Assembly (NCBI RefSeq): GCF_001894865.1
Contig: NZ_BCXA01000031.1
Location: 48,310 to 112,309 of the forward strand
Direction of reading: 5' to 3'
DNA: 64,000 nucleotides
Source: Rhodococcus maanshanensis NBRC 100610
GTDB taxonomy: Bacteria > Actinomycetota > Actinomycetes > Mycobacteriales > Mycobacteriaceae
Shown here: positions 1 through 8,176 of the stretch, piece by piece
Layout: each line of letters opens with the position of its first letter
How positions within the stretch are numbered: position 1 is the stretch's first letter
The notes under the pieces: generated by a model
Told to the model about the DNA's origin: nothing
The model's input: only the letters and a program-made list of their open reading frames with translations
Database searches by the model: none
Position numbers and translations under genes: made by a program

Positions 1-177
1 ACCTGGGGCTTCGCCAGGCACGGCTACTTCCTGCGCGCGTCCGACATCGCCAACGCCGTCGTCGCGGTGGTGTCGGCACCGCGTGGCGCGCACCTGGTGC
101 TGATCGAGGTCCAACCGGAGGCGCCGCTGAGCGTCCGCGAGCCCGAGAACCATACCGACCCGAAGGAGGCGAAGTGA
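1..177 (+). CDS. Short-chain dehydrogenase/reductase, C-terminal fragment
   Basis: The reading frame is open from the first base and stops at 175-177, giving the last 58 residues of a protein whose start lies upstream. The fragment, which includes FLRASDIANAVVAVVSAPRG followed by a short hydrophobic strand and an acidic tail, reads like the C-terminal end of a classical SDR oxidoreductase, where the last strand closes the Rossmann fold. In M. tuberculosis an SDR gene (Rv0765c) sits directly beside cyp51, which supports the call. The stop codon overlaps the start of the next gene, so it belongs to the same operon. The catalytic Ser-Tyr-Lys residues are outside the window and the substrate cannot be judged. 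Confidence 0.7.
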   Translation, partial: TWGFARHGYFLRASDIANAVVAVVSAPRGAHLVLIEVQPEAPLSVREPENHTDPKEAK

Positions 178-1532
178 TGAGTCCGCAAGACCCGCCGCGC
201 GTATCCGGCGGCGAGCACGAGCACGGTCACCTCGAGGAACTGCGCACGGATCCGATCGCGTTGATGCGCCGTGTTCGCGAGGAGTGCGGCGATATCGGGA
301 CCTTTCGGCTCGCCGACCGCGAGGTGGTGCTGCTCTCCGGGGCCGAGGCCAACGAGTTCTTCTTCCGCTCGTCGGACGAGGACCTCGACCAGCAGGCCGC
401 GTACCCGTTCATGAAGCCGATCTTCGGGGCGGGGGTGGTGTTCGACGCCAGCCCCGAGCGGCGCAAGGAGATGCTGCACAACCAGGCACTGCGTGGTGAG
501 CAGATGAAGGGCCACGCCGCGACGATCGGTGCCGAGGTGGAGGCGATGGTCGCAGGCTGGGGCGACGAGGGGGAGATCGACCTGCTCGACTTCTTCGCCG
601 AGCTGACCATCTACACCTCCTCGGCGTGCCTCATCGGCAAGAAGTTCCGCGATCAACTCGACGATCGGTTCGCCAAGCTCTACCACGAGCTCGAACAGGG
701 CACGGACGCACTCGCCTTCGTCGATCCGTACGCACCGATCGAGAGTTTCCGGCGCCGCGACGAGGCGCGCCTCGCGCTGGTCGCGCTGGTGCAGGAGATC
801 ATGACCGGACGGATCGCCAACCCGCCACAGGGCAAGGACGACCGGGACATGCTCGACGTGCTGGTCTCGATCAAGGACGAGTCAGGGGCGGAGCGGTTCA
901 GCGCCGACGAGATCACCGGCATCTTCATCTCGATGATGTTCGCGGGTCACCACACCACCTCCGGCACCGCGGCCTGGAGCCTCATCGAACTGCTCCGGCA
1001 CCCGGACGCCATGAAGCAGGTGGTCGGCGAGCTCGACGAGCTGTACTCGGACGGCGCGGACATCAGCTTCCATGCGCTGCGCCAGATCCCGGTGTTGGAG
1101 GCGGTGGTCAAGGAGACGTTGCGATTGCATCCGCCGCTGATCATCCTGCTGCGACTGGCGCGCGACGACTTCGAGGTCGGTGGCTACCGGATCGAGAAGG
1201 GCAACCTGGTCGCGGCGACCCCGGCGATCTCCAATCGGATCCCGGAGGACTTTCCGCGCCCGGACGACTTCGACCCGGGTCGCTATATCGATCCGAACCA
1301 GGAGGACATCGTCAACCGGTGGACCTGGATCCCGTTCGGTGCGGGAAGGCACCGCTGTGTCGGGGCCGCGTTCGCCCAGATGCAGCTCAAGGCGATCTTC
1401 TCGATCCTGTTGCGGGACTTCGAGTTCGAGATGGCGCAGCCGTCGGAGTCGTATCGGAACGACCACAGCAAGATGGTGGTCCAGCTCGAGCAACCGTGCC
1501 GGGTCCGGTATCGCAGGCGGCGAGTCCGATGA
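177..1532 (+). CDS. cyp51: Cytochrome P450 CYP51, sterol 14-alpha-demethylase
   Basis: The protein has 451 residues and matches the M. tuberculosis CYP51 that I know almost block by block, for example in the stretches DASPERRKEMLHN, AELTIYTSSACLIGKKFRDQ and RRRDEAR. The heme loop FGAGRHRCVGAAFA puts the thiolate ligand at Cys394, the same number as in the mycobacterial enzyme. The I-helix reads MFAGHHTTSGTA, keeping the His that bacterial CYP51 has where most P450s have an acid. CYP51 removes the 14-alpha methyl group of lanosterol-type sterols using electrons from a ferredoxin, and a ferredoxin gene follows. The ATG at 177 is chosen over the GTG at 174 because AAGGAGG at 163-169 is then seven bases upstream. 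Its presence in an Mce operon suggests a role in sterol uptake or breakdown rather than sterol synthesis. Confidence 0.95.
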   Translation: MSPQDPPRVSGGEHEHGHLEELRTDPIALMRRVREECGDIGTFRLADREVVLLSGAEANEFFFRSSDEDLDQQAAYPFMKPIFGAGVVFDASPERRKEMLHNQALRGEQMKGHAATIGAEVEAMVAGWGDEGEIDLLDFFAELTIYTSSACLIGKKFRDQLDDRFAKLYHELEQGTDALAFVDPYAPIESFRRRDEARLALVALVQEIMTGRIANPPQGKDDRDMLDVLVSIKDESGAERFSADEITGIFISMMFAGHHTTSGTAAWSLIELLRHPDAMKQVVGELDELYSDGADISFHALRQIPVLEAVVKETLRLHPPLIILLRLARDDFEVGGYRIEKGNLVAATPAISNRIPEDFPRPDDFDPGRYIDPNQEDIVNRWTWIPFGAGRHRCVGAAFAQMQLKAIFSILLRDFEFEMAQPSESYRNDHSKMVVQLEQPCRVRYRRRRVR

Positions 1533-1735
1533 GGATCGAGGTCGACGCGGACCTGTGCCAGGGGCATGCGGCCTGCGAGATGGAGGCCCCCGAGGTCTTC
1601 TCCGTGCCCAAGCACGGAACCGTAGAGATCCTCGACACCGACCCGTCCGAGTCCCTGCGCCCGAGTGTGGAGAACGCGGTGAAATTCTGCCCGACCCGTG
1701 CGCTGAGAATGTCCGAATCCGAAGGAGACCAGTGA
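1529..1735 (+). CDS. Ferredoxin (3Fe-4S type), electron donor to P450
   Basis: This 68-residue protein begins in an ATGA overlap with cyp51 and has the pattern of actinobacterial one-cluster ferredoxins: a Cys in DLCQGHAAC, a second Cys six residues on, and a C-terminal Cys in KFCPTRAL. The first motif has CxxHxxC rather than CxxCxxC, the known signature of ferredoxins that carry a 3Fe-4S cluster and serve P450s; His fills the fourth ligand place. It is the counterpart of Rv0763c, which sits next to cyp51 in M. tuberculosis. It should reduce CYP51 and could also serve the CYP125-type enzyme further down the operon. No ferredoxin reductase is encoded in the window. Confidence 0.93.
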   Translation: MRIEVDADLCQGHAACEMEAPEVFSVPKHGTVEILDTDPSESLRPSVENAVKFCPTRALRMSESEGDQ

Positions 1736-2286
1736 TGTCCCAGTTCGATCGCGCGGAGCTCGACGAGATGGTGCAGCGATGGGTCGAGGAGAACAAGCGT
1801 TGCGAGGCGGCGGGCGACTGGAAGCCGTTGGCGCAGATGTATACCGAGGACGCGACCTACGGCTGGAACTATGGCCCGCAGCAGGATTTCATGGCCGTCG
1901 GCCGCGATGAGATCCGTGACATCGCGCTCGGCCAGGAGATGTTCGGCCTCGAGGGCTGGCAATACCCTTATCAGGAGTTCGTGGTCGACGAGCGCAGCGG
2001 CAACGTGATCGGCCTGTGGAAGCAGGTCGCCGACGCCACCCGCGTCGACGGCAGCCACTACTCGGTCCACGGCATCGGTGGCAGCTGGTTCCGCTACGGC
2101 GGGGATTTCCAGTGGTCCTGGCAGCGCGACTTCTTCGACTTCGGCAACGTCTCGGCGCTGTTCATGGAGATGATCACGGACGGTGCGCTCTCGGACGGCA
2201 TGAACGCGCGCATCCAGCGGTCGGTCTCCGGGGAGAAGCTCCCCGGCTGGTACCCGGCCGGCGGCGCCCCGGTTCCACTGTGGTGA
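1735..2286 (+). CDS. NTF2/SnoaL-like protein, Rv0762c-type
   Basis: The gene starts in an ATGA overlap with the ferredoxin and encodes 183 residues. The opening pattern, MVQRWVEENKRCEAAGDWKP followed by MYTEDATYGWNYGP, is that of nuclear transport factor 2-like folds: an N-terminal helix pair, then a strand with aspartates lining a cone-shaped cavity. The protein is rich in Trp and Tyr, fitting a hydrophobic pocket. In M. tuberculosis an uncharacterised protein, Rv0762c, occupies the same place beside the ferredoxin and cyp51. A role in binding or isomerising a steroid-like ligand is plausible from the fold and the operon, but no catalytic residues can be assigned. Confidence 0.75.
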   Translation: MSQFDRAELDEMVQRWVEENKRCEAAGDWKPLAQMYTEDATYGWNYGPQQDFMAVGRDEIRDIALGQEMFGLEGWQYPYQEFVVDERSGNVIGLWKQVADATRVDGSHYSVHGIGGSWFRYGGDFQWSWQRDFFDFGNVSALFMEMITDGALSDGMNARIQRSVSGEKLPGWYPAGGAPVPLW

Positions 2287-3539
2287 GCGCGGTGACTGTC
2301 GGCGATTCGTTCGCGGCGCGCTCGCGGGCCGATCTCGCGGCACTGGTGCCCGAGCTCCTGCTCTGCGGCCAGCTGATCGATCGTTCGGGGATGGCGCACC
2401 TGATCGTGGAGTTCGGGCGCGAGGGCATGGCGGCCGTCGCGATCGAGGAGTGGCAGGCGTCGAGTCCGTGGTACACGCGCAGGATGCAGAAGGCGCTCGG
2501 GTACGAGGGCGACGACGTGGTCACGATCTTCAAGGGACTGCAACTCGACATCGGGGCACCGCCCCAGTTCATGGACTTCCGGTACCGGGTCGACGATCCC
2601 GCGCACGGCGAGTTCTGGCTCGACCACTGCGGTGCCCTGATGGACGTCGAGCCGCTCGGTGACGAGTACGTGACGACGATGTGCCACGACATCGAGGACC
2701 CCACCTTCGACGCGACCGCGCTGGCCACCAACCCACACGCCCAGGTGCGACCCATCCACCGCCCGCCGCGCCGACCGGCGGACCGCAAGCCGCACTGCGC
2801 GTGGACGGTGACCATCGACCCGTCGCACGTGCCGCCCCAGATGACTGCGCACACCGAGCAGATCGGCCGCACCGCGGCCAACGCGGTGGAGCTGAGCCTC
2901 ATCGACCGCACGGGCGAGGGTGCGCACGACTACTCGGGTCCGCTGCTCTCCGACATCCGGTTCGCGGACTTCTCGCATTCGGCCCTGGTGCGGATCGCGG
3001 AGGAGGTCTGCCTGCAGCATCACCTGCTCGCGCTCGGGTTCCTCCTCGCTGTCCGCAAGAGGGCGGCGCAGGACAAGGCACTCGAGATCGCCCGCAAGCA
3101 GCTCACCGGGATCGCCGGGGTGGCCGCGCAGCGGATCCGCGAGGCGCTCGGGCTGCCCCGTGACCTGGCAGGCCTCGCCGCGGTGCTGTCGGTGCACCCG
3201 CTGCTGAACCCGAGGCAATACGTGGACAGCGACATCCGGCTCGGGGACGGGAGGCTTGAGCTGCTGCTCGGTCGCGGCGGAGCGGTGGACGCCGACGGCG
3301 GTTGGCCGGCCCTGGTCGACGGCGACCACCTCGAGCCCCTGCACGCGCTGGTGCGCGGCGTCGATCCCCGGTTCACCGTCCGGCTGCTCTCGGAGGACGT
3401 CGACTCGCTTCTCGTCGAGGTGGTCACCGAGGACGAGCCCGCGCCCGAGTGCGTCGAGGTCGCCATCACCCGGGTCAGTACCGGGGCCGGGTTTGCATTC
3501 GCAGATCGTGGAATCCCCTTGCCGCTCACGGTGATCTGA
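2283..3539 (+). CDS. Conserved protein of unknown function in the sterol/Mce operon
   Basis: The GTG at 2283 overlaps the previous stop as GTGA, giving 418 residues. I do not recognise a named family with confidence. The N-terminal half has a striking Cys/His/Asp-rich core (FWLDHCGALMDVEP, then MCHDIEDPTFDATA) and a conserved-looking stretch RPIHRPPRRPADRKPHCAW. This core faintly recalls L-2-amino-thiazoline-4-carboxylic acid hydrolase-like proteins, which is only a suggestion. The C-terminal half is helical and arginine-rich and could be a separate domain. There is no signal peptide or membrane segment. Translational coupling to the NTF2-like gene and a position just ahead of fadD imply a job in the same lipid pathway. 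Confidence 0.75.
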   Translation: MSAVTVGDSFAARSRADLAALVPELLLCGQLIDRSGMAHLIVEFGREGMAAVAIEEWQASSPWYTRRMQKALGYEGDDVVTIFKGLQLDIGAPPQFMDFRYRVDDPAHGEFWLDHCGALMDVEPLGDEYVTTMCHDIEDPTFDATALATNPHAQVRPIHRPPRRPADRKPHCAWTVTIDPSHVPPQMTAHTEQIGRTAANAVELSLIDRTGEGAHDYSGPLLSDIRFADFSHSALVRIAEEVCLQHHLLALGFLLAVRKRAAQDKALEIARKQLTGIAGVAAQRIREALGLPRDLAGLAAVLSVHPLLNPRQYVDSDIRLGDGRLELLLGRGGAVDADGGWPALVDGDHLEPLHALVRGVDPRFTVRLLSEDVDSLLVEVVTEDEPAPECVEVAITRVSTGAGFAFADRGIPLPLTVI

Positions 3540-3563
3540 GCGCCCAACGCCGGAAGGACTCGC

Positions 3564-5222
3564 ATGGCATACACGTTCGCGGACCTGTTCGAGCACGCTG
3601 TCGACGCCATGGGCGACCGCGTCGCCCTGATCGCGGGAGAAGGGCAGGTGACCTACCGGGAACTCGACGAGCACGCGAACCGGCTCGCTCACCATCTCGA
3701 GTCCGTCGGGCTCGGTGCGGGAGTGCACGTCGGTATCCAGATGCACAACTCGATCGAGACCATGACGGCGGTGTTGGCTGCCTTCAAGATCCGGGCGGTT
3801 CCGCTGACAGTCAACTATCGCTACACGGCCGACGAATTGGCGTACCTGTACGACGACGCCGATCTGGATGCGGTGGTCTATCACCGCGGGTTCGGCGATA
3901 GGGTCGCGGAGGTCGCGCCCGCCATGCCGCGGATCCGGCATCTCATCGAGGTGCCGGATGAGCTGGCGCCTGCCGCCCTCGACGCACCGGTGCTCGTTCC
4001 CGGCGCGGTCCGATATGGGGATGCGCTGGCCGCCGCGTCGCCCGCGCGTGGTTTCGACGAACGCAGCGGCGACGATGTCTACATCCTGTACACCGGCGGC
4101 ACCACGGGGAGGCCGAAGGGTGTGGTGTGGCGGCAGGAGGACATGTGGAGGGTCCTCGGCGGCGGCCTCGACTTCTTCACAGGGGAACCGGTTGCCGACG
4201 AGTACCAGCAGTCCCGTATCGGGGCGGCGGGCGAGCAGATCCGGATGCTGATCCTGCCGCCGCTGATCCACACCTCAGCGCTGATGCCGACGTTCACCGC
4301 ACTGCTGGCGGGTAACGCGGTGATCTACGACGCGAAGTTCGACGCCGAACGCACCTGGGACCTGGTCGCCCGGCACCGGCCGACGGCGATGGTCATCACC
4401 GGCGACGCGATGGGGCGGCCGCTGGTCGAGGCGTACCGGCACACCAAGGCGGACACGTCGAGCCTGGCCGTGGTGGCTTCGGGCGCGGCGCTGTTCTCCG
4501 CGTCGGTCAAGGATGCGTTCTTCGAGGCCATCCCGAGCCTGATGATCTCGGACTCGGTGGGTTCGTCCGAAACCGGTTTCGGCGGTATCGGATTCGCCAC
4601 GAAGGGTTTCGAGCAGCACGGCGGGCCGAAGGTGGGCTCGCACCGGCACACCGTGGTGGTCGACGACGAGAACCGGGTGCTCGCACCGGGATCCGGCGGG
4701 GAGGGCTGGCTGGCGAAGCTCGGCTACGTCCCGCTCGGCTACTACAACGACCCGGTCAAGTCGGCCGAGATCTTCCGCGAGATCGACGGCTGTGCCGATG
4801 AGCATTCCGCAGGCTCCACGCTGCGCGCCGTGGTGACCGGCGACCGGGCCCGGATGGAGGACGACGGGTCGATCACGCTGCTCGGTCGCGGCAACATGGT
4901 GATCAACACCGGCGGCGAGAAGGTGTTCGCGGAGGAGGTCGAGGCGATCGTCAAGGCCCATCCGGACGTGTACGACGCGATCGTGATCGGGGTGCCCGAC
5001 GAGCGCTGGGGAAACCGGGTGGCCACGGTGCTGTGCCCCCGCGCAGGTGAACCCGACTTCGAGAGCCTCGAGAAGCACGCCCGCAGCCACCTCGCCGGAT
5101 ACAAGATCCCGCGGTCGTTCTGGATCGCCGCGGAGGTCGAGCGGACGCCGAGCGGCAAGCCGGACTACCGCTGGGCCAAGGACCACGCGGCCGGCCGTGC
5201 GCCCGATCACCGAATCGACTGA
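3564..5222 (+). CDS. Acyl-CoA synthetase, FadD19-like (steroid side-chain ligase)
   Basis: This is a 552-residue member of the ANL adenylating family. The ATP-binding P-loop YILYTGGTTGRPKG is at residues 173-186 and is followed by VVWRQEDMWRVLGGG, wording typical of the actinobacterial FadD19/FadD17 group that loads CoA on the C26 carboxylate of cholesterol side-chain intermediates. The C-terminal part has the hinge and lysine regions (INTGGEKVFAEEVE, then RTPSGKPDYRW, whose Lys should be the adenylation lysine). GGAAGGACTCGC precedes the ATG. Its neighbour encodes a CYP125-type enzyme, whose product acid would be its expected substrate. The exact chain length is not readable from sequence. 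Confidence 0.88.
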   Translation: MAYTFADLFEHAVDAMGDRVALIAGEGQVTYRELDEHANRLAHHLESVGLGAGVHVGIQMHNSIETMTAVLAAFKIRAVPLTVNYRYTADELAYLYDDADLDAVVYHRGFGDRVAEVAPAMPRIRHLIEVPDELAPAALDAPVLVPGAVRYGDALAAASPARGFDERSGDDVYILYTGGTTGRPKGVVWRQEDMWRVLGGGLDFFTGEPVADEYQQSRIGAAGEQIRMLILPPLIHTSALMPTFTALLAGNAVIYDAKFDAERTWDLVARHRPTAMVITGDAMGRPLVEAYRHTKADTSSLAVVASGAALFSASVKDAFFEAIPSLMISDSVGSSETGFGGIGFATKGFEQHGGPKVGSHRHTVVVDDENRVLAPGSGGEGWLAKLGYVPLGYYNDPVKSAEIFREIDGCADEHSAGSTLRAVVTGDRARMEDDGSITLLGRGNMVINTGGEKVFAEEVEAIVKAHPDVYDAIVIGVPDERWGNRVATVLCPRAGEPDFESLEKHARSHLAGYKIPRSFWIAAEVERTPSGKPDYRWAKDHAAGRAPDHRID

Positions 5223-5242
5223 CCCCGCCCGAAAGGCCTGCC

Positions 5243-6514
5243 ATGACCGATCCGCACGTCCCGGCGCTCGACCTGCCGAAGGGCTTCGACGTCACCGACC
5301 CCAAGCTGTACGGCGAACGCATGCCCTTCGCCGAGTTCGCTCAACTGCGCCGCTGCGCCCCTGTGTGGTGGAACGAGCAGGAACCCGGCACCGGCGGCTT
5401 CCACGACGGCGGCTGCTGGGTGGTCTCGCGGCACGCCGACGTGCGCGACATCTCGCGCCGCCCCGAGCACTTCTCGAACCACGTGAACGGATCGATCCCG
5501 CGGCACCAGGACGACATCTCCGCCGAGGAGTTGGAGGTGACCAAGCACGTCCTGATCAACAAGGACGCGCCCGAGCACACCCAGCTGCGCAAACTGGTCT
5601 CGCGGCTGTTCACCCCGCGCGCGGTCGAGTCGATGCGGGCCGCACTCGACGAGCGCGCTGACCTCATCGCCCGCACCGCGGTGGCGAACCCGAAGGGGGA
5701 TTTCGTCTCCGAGGTCGCCAGCGAACTTCCGATGCAGGCGATCTCGGAACTGCTCGGGGTGCCGCAGGATGCCAGGAAGCAGCTCTTCGAGTGGTCCAAC
5801 CAGATGACCGGATACGACGACGAGACCCTCGAGGGCGCGTCGCGGATGGCGTCGGCACAGATCCTCGGGTATGCCTACCAACTCGCGGAGGCGCGCCGCA
5901 CGGAGCCGCTCGAGGACATCATCTCCACGCTCGTGCACGCCGATGTCGACGGGGAGGCACTGACCCCCGAGCAGTTCGGCTTCTTCGTGATCATGCTCGC
6001 GGTCGCGGGCAACGAAACGACCCGAAACGCGACCACGCTCGGCATGATGGCGTTCATGGAGCACCCCGAGCAGTGGGAGCTGTACAAACGTGAGCGTCCC
6101 CGCACCGCGGCGGACGAGATAATCCGCTGGGCGTCGCCGTTGACCTCGCTGCAGCGAACGGCGCTGGTGGACACGGAAATCAGCGGAACCGCCATCAAGG
6201 CGGGACAGCGAGTGGTACTGCTGTACGGGTCCGCGAATTTCGACGAGGACGTATTCGACAACCCGCGCACTTTCGACATCACCAGGGATCCGAACCCGCA
6301 CCTCGCCTTCGGCGGGACCGGGCCGCACTACTGCATCGGGGCCAATTTGGCCCGAATGGAACTGGACTTGATCTTCAACAAGATCGCAGATCACATGCCC
6401 GACATCTCGAAGCTCGGTGACCCCCGCCGCCTGCAATCCGGATGGATCAACGGGGTCACGAGCTTCGAGGTCGGCTACGGTCCCCGCGCGTCTGGGTGTC
6501 CCGTAGCTCACTAG
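5243..6514 (+). CDS. cyp125: Cytochrome P450, CYP125 family (steroid C26-monooxygenase)
   Basis: The 423-residue protein follows M. tuberculosis CYP125A1 over its length: LPKGFDVTDPKLYGERMP near the start, WWNEQEPGTGGFHDGG, and an I-helix with MLAVAGNETTRN. The heme loop FGGTGPHYCIGANLARM places the ligand at Cys364. CYP125 oxidises the terminal methyl of cholesterol or cholestenone to alcohol, aldehyde and acid, starting side-chain degradation. It lies 20 bases behind fadD, with GAAAGG upstream of its ATG, and just ahead of the Mce transporter genes, the association seen at actinobacterial mce4 steroid loci. It may be a paralogue rather than the main CYP125 of the organism. Confidence 0.92.
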   Translation: MTDPHVPALDLPKGFDVTDPKLYGERMPFAEFAQLRRCAPVWWNEQEPGTGGFHDGGCWVVSRHADVRDISRRPEHFSNHVNGSIPRHQDDISAEELEVTKHVLINKDAPEHTQLRKLVSRLFTPRAVESMRAALDERADLIARTAVANPKGDFVSEVASELPMQAISELLGVPQDARKQLFEWSNQMTGYDDETLEGASRMASAQILGYAYQLAEARRTEPLEDIISTLVHADVDGEALTPEQFGFFVIMLAVAGNETTRNATTLGMMAFMEHPEQWELYKRERPRTAADEIIRWASPLTSLQRTALVDTEISGTAIKAGQRVVLLYGSANFDEDVFDNPRTFDITRDPNPHLAFGGTGPHYCIGANLARMELDLIFNKIADHMPDISKLGDPRRLQSGWINGVTSFEVGYGPRASGCPVAH

Positions 6515-6544
6515 CAGGGCGTGCACACGACGAGGGGAGGGCTC

Positions 6545-7312
6545 GTGGCGAGTACGACGCTGAAGGGGCCGATGCGCGAGCTCGGCCACTTCTACCGGAT
6601 GGGGGCGGACGTCGCGGTCGGGTTGGTGCGCACCCGATTCCAGGTCCAGGAGTTCCTGGAACAGAGCTGGATGATCGCGCGCGTGTCGATCGTGCCGACG
6701 GTGCTGGTCGCGGTGCCGTTCACCGTGCTGGTCAGCTTCACACTCAACATCCTGCTCCGTGAGATCGGGGCGGCCGACCTCAGCGGGGCCGGGGCCGCGC
6801 TCGGCGCGGTGACCCAGGTGGGCCCGGTGGTGACCGTGCTGATCGTTGCGGGTGCCGGGGCCACCGCGATCTGCGCCGACCTCGGCTCGCGCACCATCCG
6901 CGAGGAGATCGACGCGATGGAGGTGCTCGGCATAGACCCGGTCACCCGGCTGGTGATCCCGCGGGTGGTGGCGTCGACGGTGGTCGCGCTGCTGTTGAAC
7001 GGCCTGGTGTGCGTGATCGGCATCGCGGGCGGTTTCGTGTTCTCGGTGTTCCTGCAGGGGGTCAACCCCGGCGCGTTCGCGGACGGCATCACGCTGCTGA
7101 CCGGCCTACCGGAGGTGGCGATCTCGATGGTGAAGGCGGCGCTGTTCGGTCTGCTCGCCGGCCTGGTCGCCTGTTACCGCGGACTGACCGTGCGCGGTGG
7201 GCCCAAGGGCGTGGGGGAGGCGGTCAACGAGACCGTGGTCTACGCCTTCATGGCGCTGTTCGTGGTCAACACCATCGTGACCGCGGTCGGCATCCGGCTG
7301 ACGGCGGGCTGA
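6545..7312 (+). CDS. YrbE/MlaE-type permease A of the Mce transporter
   Basis: The protein has 255 residues counted from the GTG at 6545, chosen because GGGGAGG at 6534-6540 fits that start better than the in-frame GTG at 6521. It has about five to six hydrophobic segments and the MlaE signature EEIDAMEVLGIDPV, the cytoplasmic coupling helix that docks on the ATPase. YrbE A and B form the inner-membrane permease of an Mce lipid importer. The energy-giving MceG ATPase is not in this window; in mycobacteria it is encoded elsewhere. It is the first of ten consecutive mce genes. Confidence 0.93.
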   Translation: MASTTLKGPMRELGHFYRMGADVAVGLVRTRFQVQEFLEQSWMIARVSIVPTVLVAVPFTVLVSFTLNILLREIGAADLSGAGAALGAVTQVGPVVTVLIVAGAGATAICADLGSRTIREEIDAMEVLGIDPVTRLVIPRVVASTVVALLLNGLVCVIGIAGGFVFSVFLQGVNPGAFADGITLLTGLPEVAISMVKAALFGLLAGLVACYRGLTVRGGPKGVGEAVNETVVYAFMALFVVNTIVTAVGIRLTAG

Positions 7313-7316
7313 CGCG

Positions 7317-8168
7317 ATGGCACTGGCGACGACCGGCAAGTTCGGCCGTACCCGCAACAGGGCCGCGGGCCTGTCCCGAGCCGTGGACGACATCGGCCGC
7401 CAGGCGGTGTTCTTCGTCCGCGCGCTCGCGCACGTGCCGTGGGCGCTGCGCAAGCATCCCAAGGAGGTGCTCCGGCTGATCGCGGAGATCAGTATGGGCA
7501 CAGGGGCATTGGCCCTGATCGGCGGGACCGTGGCGGTGGTCGGGTTTCTCACCCTCGCGTCCGGCGGCACGATCGCGATCCAGGGCTTCAGCTCGCTGGG
7601 CAACATCGGGGTCGAGGCGCTGACCGGGTTCTTCTCCGCCTTCATCAACGTGCGGATCGCGGCGCCGGTGATCGCGGGCATCGGCCTCTCGGCCACCATC
7701 GGCGCCGGTTCGACCGCTCAGCTCGGTGCGATGCGGATCAGCGAGGAGATCGACGCGCTCGAATCGATGGCGATCAGTTCCGTTCCGTACGTGGTCAGTA
7801 CCAGGGTGGTCGCGGGCATGATCTCGATCCTGCCGCTCTACTCCCTGGCGCTGGTCGCGTCGTTCCTGGCGGGCCGGTTCACCACCGTGGTGCTGTTCGG
7901 CCAGTCGTCCGGTCTCTACGACCACTACTTCTCGACCTTCCTGGACCCGATCGATGTGATGTGGTCGTTCGTGCAGGTCCTCGCGATGGCGATGCTGGTC
8001 ATGCTGATCCACACCTACTACGGCTACCACGCGACGGGTGGGCCCTCCGGGGTCGGCACCGCGGTTGGTCGCGCGGTCCGGCTGTCGCTGATCTGTGTGG
8101 TCGCGGTGACCCTGCTCGTCTCGCTTGCCATCTACGGCGGGTCCGGCAACTTCAACCTGTCGGGATAG
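7317..8168 (+). CDS. YrbE/MlaE-type permease B of the Mce transporter
   Basis: A 283-residue membrane protein starting four bases after the stop of permease A. It has the second MlaE coupling motif, SEEIDALESMAIS, after a glycine-rich helix. The N-terminal extension of about 40 residues (basic, with an Arg/Lys-rich stretch) is normal for YrbE B subunits. It should pair with the A subunit to form the permease dimer. The tight spacing with both neighbours shows co-translation. Confidence 0.93.
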   Translation: MALATTGKFGRTRNRAAGLSRAVDDIGRQAVFFVRALAHVPWALRKHPKEVLRLIAEISMGTGALALIGGTVAVVGFLTLASGGTIAIQGFSSLGNIGVEALTGFFSAFINVRIAAPVIAGIGLSATIGAGSTAQLGAMRISEEIDALESMAISSVPYVVSTRVVAGMISILPLYSLALVASFLAGRFTTVVLFGQSSGLYDHYFSTFLDPIDVMWSFVQVLAMAMLVMLIHTYYGYHATGGPSGVGTAVGRAVRLSLICVVAVTLLVSLAIYGGSGNFNLSG

Positions 8169-8176
8169 GGAGGCAG

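Noticed and set aside
2094..4271. 725-codon minus-strand frame opposite the sterol operon
   Set aside because: It overlaps three well-supported genes on the other strand and its translation is low-complexity with no recognisable fold.
3564..5222. The FadD as acyl donor enzyme for the NRPS starter domain
   Set aside because: It is 23 kb away, inside the Mce/CYP125 operon, and its sequence resembles steroid CoA ligases rather than fatty acyl-AMP ligases.
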